Part shown: positions 1-4,734 of the stretch, piece after piece
Numbering within the stretch: position 1 is the first letter of the stretch
Layout of the letters: each line of letters begins with the position of its first letter
NCBI GenBank assembly: GCA_030679635.1
Contig: JAUXSZ010000114.1
Span: 1 to 5,396, forward strand
DNA from: Sulfuricurvum sp.
GTDB taxonomy: Bacteria; Campylobacterota; Campylobacteria; Campylobacterales; Sulfurimonadaceae
Length of the DNA stretch: 5,396 nt
Direction of reading: 5' to 3'
Translations under genes and position numbers: made by a program
The notes under the pieces: model-generated
Told to the model about the DNA's origin: nothing
Seen by the model: the letters and a program-made list of their open reading frames with translations, nothing else
Database searches by the model: none

Positions 1-209
1 CTGATTTCGATTTTCTCATAAGGTTCAAAAATCTCCGTTAACCATTTAATCCGTTGGGCACCATCGGCACATTCAGAGGACTTAAAAGGGTTGCGAAAAT
101 TGGGAACAATAATGAGCCGATCGATATCCAAAACATTAAGAGCTTTAAGCGCAACATGCACATGACCGATGTGGGGTGGATCAAAACTTCCGCCATAAAG
201 TGCTAGCAA
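1..209 (-). CDS. nadD: nicotinate-nucleotide adenylyltransferase, N-terminal part (cut by left window edge)
   Basis: NadD transfers AMP from ATP to nicotinate mononucleotide, giving deamido-NAD in the cytoplasmic NAD synthesis pathway. The visible 69 codons begin LALYGGSFDPPHIGH, the nucleotidyltransferase signature (GGSFDPxHxGH, about residues 6-16) that binds ATP phosphates. Next come an alpha/beta stretch with LIIVPNFRNPFK (about 32-43) and an Arg-Ile-Lys-Trp segment (about 53-56), both typical of NadD. I chose the TTG at 209-207 as start: it puts the motif at the usual distance from the N-terminus, has an AAGG ribosome site 6 bases upstream, and lies just downstream of a TATAAT box. An in-frame ATG at 269 would add 20 residues, but that box lies inside the extension. 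The gene is divergent from gapA, and the C-terminal part, including the second catalytic motif, is outside the window. Family assignment is firm; the start is less so. Confidence 0.93.
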   Translation of the reverse strand, partial: MLALYGGSFDPPHIGHVHVALKALNVLDIDRLIIVPNFRNPFKSSECADGAQRIKWLTEIFEPYEKIEI

Positions 210-215
210 TGTTTG

Positions 216-219
216 CCTT
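216..219 (-). promoter_or_regulatory. ribosome binding site for nadD that supports a TTG start
   Basis: Read on the minus strand, TTAAGGC lies with its AAGG core 6 bases before the TTG at 209-207. This is a normal Shine-Dalgarno distance and is the main sequence evidence for the TTG rather than the upstream ATG at 269. The nearby AGGAGA on the same strand (266-261) lies directly after that ATG, inside the would-be extension, so it cannot serve it. Confidence 0.6.
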
Positions 220-222
220 AAC

Positions 223-236
223 TCGATTTTAATCGA
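223..236. repeat. 14-bp inverted repeat (6-2-6) between nadD and gapA, possible operator
   Basis: TCGATT, a TT centre and AATCGA form a perfect 6-bp inverted repeat. It covers the predicted nadD transcription start and reaches the place where a gapA -35 element would sit (about 233-238). A protein bound here could affect both promoters. The sequence is AT-rich, so chance occurrence is quite possible, and I do not recognise it as the site of a named regulator. Confidence 0.35.
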
Positions 237-237
237 A

Positions 238-243
238 ATTATA
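238..243 (-). promoter_or_regulatory. probable -10 box of the nadD promoter
   Basis: A perfect TATAAT on the minus strand would start transcription near position 231 and give a leader of roughly 22 bases before the TTG start. No TTGACA-like -35 hexamer is seen at 16-18 bases upstream, which is common in Campylobacterota sigma-70 promoters. The transcript start is an inference. Confidence 0.55.
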
Positions 244-248
244 ACCGA

Positions 249-261
249 TTTTTGGTAAAAT
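249..261 (+). promoter_or_regulatory. probable promoter of the gapA-pgk-tpiA-fabI operon (T-tract, extended -10)
   Basis: A T-tract followed by TGG and TAAAAT (256-261) has the form of an extended -10 promoter (TGn plus a -10 hexamer), as used by the main sigma factor of Campylobacter relatives. No -35 consensus is seen. Transcription would start near 268, giving a leader of about 27 bases with the AGAGGA ribosome site (279-284) before the gapA ATG. It lies back to back with, and only 12 bases from, the nadD -10 box. Confidence 0.6.
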
Positions 262-294
262 CTCCTCATTATAGTAGAAGAGGAAAATAGTTTA

Positions 295-1311
295 ATGGCG
301 CTAAAAATCGCTATCAATGGATTTGGTCGAATTGGCCGTTGTGTAACCCGATTAATTGCGTCACGTACGGACGTTGAATTGGTCGCAATCAATGACATGG
401 CATCGATTGAGATGATGCTCTATCTTTTGCGCAATGACTCCGTTCACGGCCCTTTTGACGAGGAAGTATTTATTGTTGATGCGAATCATCTACAAATGGG
501 GGAAAGAACGATTGAGATTTTTTCACAAAAAGATCCCAAGAATCTAAATTTCGGCGCGTGCGGCGCGGAGGTCGTTTTTGAATGCAGCGGTTTGTTTTTG
601 AGTTCAGATTCAACGCGCCATCATTTGGAAAAAGGGGTCAAAAAAGTGATCATCTCCGCTCCAAAGCAAGATGCAGTGACGCCGACGTTTGTGTTGGGAG
701 TCAACCATCATCTTTATGCGGGGGAAGATATCATTTCCAATGCCTCCTGTACAACCAATTGTTTGGGACCCATTGCTAAAATCATCGATGAAGCGTATGG
801 GATAGAAAAAGGGTTGATGACCACCATTCATGCCTACACAAACGATCAAAGTATTTTGGACGTCAATCACTCCAAAGACATACGCCGTTCTCGTGCAGCG
901 GCGGTCAATATGATCCCTACCACAACGGGTGCGGCCAAAGCGATCTCCTTGGTCTTGCCTGCCTTGGAGGGAAAGCTTCATGGGCAAAGCGTACGTGTAC
1001 CTACTCCCGATGTTTCGATGGTGGATCTGAACGTACTGGTCCGCAAAAATGTGACAAAAGAAGAGATTGTTGCACGGTTCAAAGAGCATGCCGAAAATTC
1101 CATGAAAGGGATATTGGAAGTGGATGAACGCTATCGGGTATCTCAAGATTTTGTCGGATCAAGCTACAGCGCTATTGTCGCTGCAGATTTGGTGCAGGTG
1201 ATTGATGGTAATCTGGTTAAGATTATGGCATGGTACGACAACGAATGGGGCTATTCAAATCGCCTCATTGAAATGGCACTGTTTATTACAAATTTTAAGG
1301 GACAAAAATGA
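295..1311 (+). CDS. gapA: type I glyceraldehyde-3-phosphate dehydrogenase
   Basis: GapA reversibly converts glyceraldehyde 3-phosphate, phosphate and NAD(P) to 1,3-bisphosphoglycerate in the cytoplasm. The 338 residues are a normal full length. The Rossmann domain starts with INGFGRIGR (7-15), and Asp34 in VAINDM occupies the place of the adenosine-ribose-binding acid of NAD-dependent enzymes. The catalytic domain has SNASCTTNC with the nucleophile Cys152, His179 in TTIHAYT, the phosphate-binding segment PTTTGAAKA (208-216), Arg234 in RVPTPDVS, and WYDNEWGYSNR (313-323). One variation is Asn191, near the position where many NAD-specific enzymes have proline. The ATG at 295 has AGAGGA 10 bases upstream. 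It is the first gene of the operon, and its stop overlaps the pgk start. In a reductive-TCA autotroph the gluconeogenic direction is likely, an inference. NAD preference is probable but not proven by sequence. Confidence 0.98.
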   Translation: MALKIAINGFGRIGRCVTRLIASRTDVELVAINDMASIEMMLYLLRNDSVHGPFDEEVFIVDANHLQMGERTIEIFSQKDPKNLNFGACGAEVVFECSGLFLSSDSTRHHLEKGVKKVIISAPKQDAVTPTFVLGVNHHLYAGEDIISNASCTTNCLGPIAKIIDEAYGIEKGLMTTIHAYTNDQSILDVNHSKDIRRSRAAAVNMIPTTTGAAKAISLVLPALEGKLHGQSVRVPTPDVSMVDLNVLVRKNVTKEEIVARFKEHAENSMKGILEVDERYRVSQDFVGSSYSAIVAADLVQVIDGNLVKIMAWYDNEWGYSNRLIEMALFITNFKGQK

Positions 1312-2501
1312 AATTATTGAGCATCAAAGAGTGTGATTTGCATGAAAAAAAAGTATTTATTCGATGTGATTTCAATGTTCCAATGGATGAGTTTGGAAAC
1401 ATTACCGATGACCGCCGTATCCGTTCGGCCCTTTCCACGATTAAATATTGTCTCGATCAAGAATGTGCGATTATACTAGGCTCTCATTTTGGCCGTCCGA
1501 AAGCAGGGGTGTTTAGCGAGGAGGATTCTCTCTCCCCGGTAGTACGCCGTCTCCAACAGCTTTTAAAAATGGATGTCACGCTGGCACGTGATGTGGTGGG
1601 AGAAGATGCAAAAAAACGGGCACACGAGCTAAAATCGGGTGAGATATTGGTACTAGAAAACCTTCGATTTGAAAAAGGGGAAACGAAAAATGATCCCGAA
1701 TTCAGCGCCGCATTGGCTTCGCTTGCGGAAGTCTACATCAACGATGCTTTTGGGGTAAGTCACCGCGCGCACGCGTCGGTTGAGGGGATTACTCAGCATT
1801 TTGACCGTGAGCACAAAGCGGCAGGCTTTTTGTTGCTCAAAGAGATTGAATTTTTTGATACCTTATTGGAAAATCCGGCACGGCCGTTCGCGGCAATTGT
1901 CGGGGGGAGCAAAGTGTCGGGTAAACTCGAAGCGTTGGTGAATCTTTTGCCTCGCGTGGATAAAATTCTGATTGGCGGAGGGATGGCCTTTACCTTCCTT
2001 AAAGCGATGGGTTACGATGTCGGAAAGTCTCTTGTCGAAGATGATTTGATCGGCGAAGCGGGTAACATTATGGAAGAGGCCAAACGTTTGGGGGTGAAGT
2101 TGTATTTGCCCGTAGACGTTGTGGCTGCGGAGACGTTTAGCGCCGACGCAACAAGCCGCACGGTGAGTGCTCAAGAAATCCCTACGGGATGGATGGGGTT
2201 GGACATCGGGCTTGCGAGTGTTGAATTGTACGGAGAAGTGCTCGAAGACGTCAAAACGATTCTGTGGAATGGGCCGATGGGGGTTTATGAGATGGAACGC
2301 TTTGCAAAGGGTTCCAATAAAATCGCCCATTTCCTTGCCCAAGCAGATGCAACTACCGTTGTCGGTGGCGGAGATACGGCGGATTTGGTTCAGCGTATCG
2401 GTCTGGATGAAGAGATGACCTTTATCTCTACCGGCGGGGGAGCCTCTCTTGAGCTGTTAGAGGGGAAAGTCCTCCCCGGTGTTAAACCTTTGATGAAATA
2501 A
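1308..2501 (+). CDS. pgk: phosphoglycerate kinase
   Basis: Pgk reversibly transfers phosphate between 1,3-bisphosphoglycerate and ADP, next to GapA in central carbon metabolism (cytoplasm). The 397 residues match the usual length and show the whole two-domain plan. N-terminal substrate site: RCDFNVP (19-25), Arg37, SHFGRP (59-64), LENLRF (116-121) and NDAFGVSHRAHAS (145-157). Interdomain and C-terminal nucleotide site: GGSKVSGK (199-206), GGGMAFTF (223-230), WNGPMGVYE (320-328), GGGDTA (353-358) and STGGGASLELLEGK (374-387). The start shares four bases (ATGA, 1308-1311) with the gapA stop, and AAGGGA lies 5 bases upstream inside gapA, so translational coupling is likely. tpiA follows after 9 bases. 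No key motif is missing. Confidence 0.98.
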   Translation: MKLLSIKECDLHEKKVFIRCDFNVPMDEFGNITDDRRIRSALSTIKYCLDQECAIILGSHFGRPKAGVFSEEDSLSPVVRRLQQLLKMDVTLARDVVGEDAKKRAHELKSGEILVLENLRFEKGETKNDPEFSAALASLAEVYINDAFGVSHRAHASVEGITQHFDREHKAAGFLLLKEIEFFDTLLENPARPFAAIVGGSKVSGKLEALVNLLPRVDKILIGGGMAFTFLKAMGYDVGKSLVEDDLIGEAGNIMEEAKRLGVKLYLPVDVVAAETFSADATSRTVSAQEIPTGWMGLDIGLASVELYGEVLEDVKTILWNGPMGVYEMERFAKGSNKIAHFLAQADATTVVGGGDTADLVQRIGLDEEMTFISTGGGASLELLEGKVLPGVKPLMK

Positions 2502-2510
2502 GGAGTAACC

Positions 2511-3221
2511 ATGATTTTATGTGCCAATTTTAAAGCCAATAAAACACGACAAGAGACACGAGTCTATATGGCGGTTGTTGAGTCGTTTGTCTCTGCCAAT
2601 GAGATTGACGATACGATTATTGTGTTTCCCCCTTTCACGGCATTGGAACATGTACCGCGCAATGTCCTCATCGGGGTACAGAATGCCTATCCGGCACAAA
2701 ACGGTGCCTACACGGGGGAAATAACCCTTGAGCAGCTCGAAGAGTTTGAAATTAGAACGATTCTGATCGGACACAGCGAGCGTCGCCATATTTTGGGCGA
2801 AACCCAAGAACAGATTGCCGCCAAGTTTCGGTTTTTTGCTGAAAATGGATTTGTGATTATCTATTGTGTCGGTGAACCCATAGAGATTCGAGAGCAGGGA
2901 GACGAGGCATTGATGCGCTATGTTGATGCTCAATTCGAGGGGATTGATGGTCACTATCCCGATTTGATCCTCGCGTATGAGCCCGTATGGGCCATCGGAA
3001 CGGGACTGGTCCCTACAGCGGATCAGATTCTCTCCATGCATGCCACATTGCGCGCTAAAACTCACGCACCCATCCTCTATGGAGGAAGTGTGAAAGTGGA
3101 GAATGCACGCAGTATTATGGAATTGGAAAATGTGGACGGTGTGTTAGTGGGCTCGGCATCACTCAGTGCCAATGATTTTTGCGAGATGATTGCGCAAGCC
3201 GCAGAATTAAAACAACAATAA
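2511..3221 (+). CDS. tpiA: triose-phosphate isomerase, short epsilon-type
   Basis: TpiA interconverts glyceraldehyde 3-phosphate and dihydroxyacetone phosphate, completing the triose module encoded with gapA and pgk. Catalytic residues are all visible: Asn6 and Lys8 in ANFKAN, the electrophile His88 in IGHSERR (86-92), the base Glu157 in AYEPVWAIGTG (155-165, which includes the mobile loop 6), and the phosphate-binding YGGSVK (190-195) and GVLVGSAS (210-217). At 236 residues it is shorter than the usual 250-255. By eye the losses are at the N-terminus and in the loop before YGGSVK, so this looks like natural compaction, not truncation. Ser215 stands where many homologues have the second glycine of VGGAS, and NFKAN replaces the common NWKMN. 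TAAGGAGT overlaps the pgk stop and ends 4 bases before the ATG. Confidence 0.97.
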   Translation: MILCANFKANKTRQETRVYMAVVESFVSANEIDDTIIVFPPFTALEHVPRNVLIGVQNAYPAQNGAYTGEITLEQLEEFEIRTILIGHSERRHILGETQEQIAAKFRFFAENGFVIIYCVGEPIEIREQGDEALMRYVDAQFEGIDGHYPDLILAYEPVWAIGTGLVPTADQILSMHATLRAKTHAPILYGGSVKVENARSIMELENVDGVLVGSASLSANDFCEMIAQAAELKQQ

Positions 3222-3232
3222 AGGACGAATGA

Positions 3233-4054
3233 ATGTTAATGAAGGGCAAAAAAGGGCTGATCGTCGGATTGGCCAATGATAAATCAATCGCATACGGGAT
3301 TGCGCAGGCGTTGCACGCACAAGGGGCACAAATGGCCTTTACCTATCTCAATGATGCGTTGCAAAAGCGGGTAGAGCCGATTGCAAAGGGTTTTGATAAC
3401 TCTCCCGTGTACAAACTCGATGTTTCGGATGAATCCGATATGGAAGCGATTGCTGCCAAAGTAGCTGAGGATTTCGGCCAAATAGACTTTTTGGTTCACT
3501 CAGTAGCCTTTGCACCCAAAGAGGCACTGACCGAAGGGTTTATGAAAACCTCAAAAAGTGCCTTTCAAATCGCAATGGACGTTTCGGTCTATTCCTTTAT
3601 TGATTTGACGAACCGCTTGGAGAGAGTTTTGGCTCCAGGGGCTTCGATCATTACCCTCAGTTACCTCGGTGGACCAAAATACATCCCTAACTACAACGTG
3701 ATGGGTGTGGCCAAAGCGGCACTGGAATCAAGTGTCCGTTATATGGCCGTGGAACTCGGAGCCAAAGGTCAGCGGGTCAACGCGATCAGTGCGGGTCCGA
3801 TCAAAACATTGGCTGCAAGCGGAATCGGCGATTTCAAACAGATTTTGAACTGGAACGAAGCGAACGCTCCATTGCGTAAAAACGTAACAATAGAAGAGGT
3901 CGGAAATTCGGCTATGTACCTACTTAGTGATCTTTCATCGGGTGTTTCTGGTGAAATTCATTATGTCGATGCAGGGTATAACATCATGGGAATGGCGGCA
4001 GTGCAGAAAAATGCTGAAGGCAAGTCGGTGTTTGTTTGGGACGAGAGAGAATAA
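3233..4054 (+). CDS. fabI: enoyl-[acyl-carrier-protein] reductase, FabI type (NADH)
   Basis: FabI reduces trans-2-enoyl-ACP to acyl-ACP, the last step of each type II fatty-acid elongation cycle, in the cytoplasm. The 273 residues form one short-chain dehydrogenase domain: the nucleotide-binding GLANDKSIAYG (12-22), Asp64 in KLDVSD, VHSVAFAP (88-95), SYLGG with Tyr144, and the catalytic Tyr154-x6-Lys161 in NYNVMGVAK. A substrate-loop region follows (GIGDF, 197-201), then GEIHYVDAGYNIMG (240-253). Ala92 is at the place of E. coli Gly93. I chose the ATG at 3233 because AAAGGA ends 7 bases before it. The ATG at 3239 would be 13 bases away, and the one at 3229 opens a frame that stops after 16 codons. 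fabI is the last operon gene, 11 bases after tpiA, and converges with the lipoprotein gene 8 bases further on. Biochemically unrelated to glycolysis, it appears linked by conserved gene order. Confidence 0.97.
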   Translation: MLMKGKKGLIVGLANDKSIAYGIAQALHAQGAQMAFTYLNDALQKRVEPIAKGFDNSPVYKLDVSDESDMEAIAAKVAEDFGQIDFLVHSVAFAPKEALTEGFMKTSKSAFQIAMDVSVYSFIDLTNRLERVLAPGASIITLSYLGGPKYIPNYNVMGVAKAALESSVRYMAVELGAKGQRVNAISAGPIKTLAASGIGDFKQILNWNEANAPLRKNVTIEEVGNSAMYLLSDLSSGVSGEIHYVDAGYNIMGMAAVQKNAEGKSVFVWDERE

Positions 4055-4063
4055 TCTCCTCGT
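4041..4063. terminator. hairpin at the fabI / lipoprotein convergent stop codons, possible bidirectional terminator
   Basis: ACGAG (4041-4045) pairs with CTCGT (4059-4063), and GAGA (4047-4050) pairs with TCTC (4055-4058). A4046 bulges out, and the loop is ATAA (4051-4054), which contains the fabI stop codon TAA. This gives nine base pairs. The last base of the stem is also the last base of the lipoprotein stop codon on the other strand. Neither side has a clear T-run, so it is not a textbook intrinsic terminator. It may pause or protect the ends of both messages. Fold seen by eye; function inferred. Confidence 0.4.
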
Positions 4064-4476
4064 CACTTTCCAATAACAGGTAATGCGTTTACTGTATCAA
4101 TATGAGAAGCCTCTTTTGGCTTACCTTCTTTTATCTTCGCTTGATTTTCATGATACACTTTCCATTTATCGGCATAACTTTGTAATGTAAATGGCGTTTC
4201 TTCTTTTGGCACTACCGCGGAAGATGGCGCTGCTGACCCTTTTACAACGTTTTTATCACCTCCATTTTTCTCCGCTGTTTGTGATGTTGTTAGCGGCGTC
4301 CACTCATCTTTTAGCCAGTTATCGAGAGAATGCTGCATCGCTCCCCCTGCACTGGCAGATGAAGTATTGGGAGATACGGCTTGCAATGAGGGATTCTGTG
4401 ATGGGGAAATCGCGGCATTCGTAGCGCATCCTGCCAGCAGTAGAGAAAAAATAATGAACGACAATGAAATACGCAT
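4063..4476 (-). CDS. small putative lipoprotein of unknown function
   Basis: I do not recognise a named family in these 137 residues. The N-terminus is a clear lipoprotein signal: a basic start (MRIS), a hydrophobic stretch (about 4-15) and the lipobox LLAGC, with the acylated Cys17. Alanine follows the cysteine and there is no aspartate there, so by the E. coli sorting rule it would go to the outer membrane. Residues 18-95 are rich in Ser, Ala, Thr, Pro and Asn and look flexible, apart from LDNWLKDEW (51-59). The C-terminal part (about 97-127) is charged and probably helical, starting LQSYADKW (98-105). These two aromatic-acidic segments resemble each other loosely. The ATG at 4476 has only a weak ribosome site (AGG about 8 bases upstream). 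An extended -10 promoter lies upstream. It converges on fabI and is divergent from a porin gene, so an envelope role is plausible but unproven. Confidence 0.82.
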   Translation of the reverse strand: MRISLSFIIFSLLLAGCATNAAISPSQNPSLQAVSPNTSSASAGGAMQHSLDNWLKDEWTPLTTSQTAEKNGGDKNVVKGSAAPSSAVVPKEETPFTLQSYADKWKVYHENQAKIKEGKPKEASHIDTVNALPVIGK

Positions 4477-4517
4477 ATGAAGCCTGCCTTTTTTCTAAAG
4501 ATTTAAGAGTAATTTGT

Positions 4518-4526
4518 ACTATAGCA
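4518..4526 (-). promoter_or_regulatory. probable extended -10 promoter of the lipoprotein gene
   Basis: On the minus strand TGC is followed by TATAGT (4523-4518), an extended -10 pattern, with T-rich sequence upstream (4536-4556) as in Campylobacterota promoters. Transcription would begin near 4511, leaving a leader of about 35 bases before the ATG at 4476. A clear -35 box is absent. Other TATATA stretches nearby make the exact start uncertain. Confidence 0.5.
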
Positions 4527-4598
4527 TATATAAGGCGAAAAACTAAAATAAATTGGATAAAAATTAATCACAAAAGTATCAAATTCCCATTTTTAGGG

Positions 4599-4612
4599 CT
4601 TTCTGTAGAAAG
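4599..4612. repeat. 14-bp inverted repeat (6-2-6) in the lipoprotein/porin intergenic region, possible operator
   Basis: CTTTCT, a GT centre and AGAAAG form a perfect 6-bp inverted repeat about midway between the two divergent genes. It sits roughly 55 bases upstream of the predicted porin -10 and 75 bases upstream of the lipoprotein -10. That is a possible distance for an activator or remote repressor of the porin. I do not recognise the site. A 2-base centre makes an RNA hairpin unlikely, so a protein-binding site is the more natural reading if it has a role. Confidence 0.35.
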
Positions 4613-4667
4613 ATTGATAAGTAAATGAGAATATATACATTACAGCTTTATTTAAGAAATGTGGCGT

Positions 4668-4673
4668 TACAAT
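4668..4673 (+). promoter_or_regulatory. candidate -10 box of the porin gene
   Basis: TACAAT, with T-rich sequence (4647-4652) about 15 bases upstream at roughly -35 distance, is the best sigma-70-like candidate before the porin. It predicts a transcript start near 4680 and a leader of about 55 bases. The leader contains a short AAGC-TTA-GCTT repeat (4714-4724) just before the strong ribosome site AAGGAG (4724-4729). TATACA at 4634-4639 is an alternative, so this call is tentative. Confidence 0.4.
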
Positions 4674-4734
4674 GGTTTCTGACGAAACAAAAACAGGGTA
4701 AATCCCAAAGTCAAGCTTAGCTTAAGGAGAATAA

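Noticed and set aside
207..269. ATG at 269 as the nadD start
   Set aside because: The likely nadD -10 box lies inside the extension, and the resulting N-terminus is longer than expected for NadD.
610..1146. Minus-strand open frame of 178 codons inside gapA
   Set aside because: It lies wholly opposite gapA, which has every family motif. The translation is rich in His, Cys, Phe and Arg with no recognisable domain, typical of an antisense shadow.
1863..2342. Minus-strand open frame of 159 codons inside pgk
   Set aside because: It is antisense to a complete pgk, the composition is shadow-like, and there is no ribosome site or recognisable motif.
2517..3065. Minus-strand open frame of 182 codons inside tpiA
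   Set aside because: It is antisense to tpiA, which explains the open frame through its codon bias. No domain is seen in the translation.
3229..3279. ATG at 3229 as the fabI start or a small leader peptide
   Set aside because: It is in another frame and stops after 16 codons. The ATG at 3233 has the better ribosome-site spacing and gives the conserved MxMKGKKGLIVG start. No leader function is evident.
4191..4424. Plus-strand open frame of 77 codons opposite the lipoprotein gene
   Set aside because: The lipoprotein frame on the other strand has a convincing lipobox and an upstream promoter. This frame has no signal or motif and no good ribosome site.
4714..4724. AAGC-TTA-GCTT repeat before the porin ribosome site as a regulatory hairpin
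   Set aside because: The stem is only four pairs with a three-base loop, too weak to call a riboswitch or a translational switch. It is mentioned only in the porin promoter entry.
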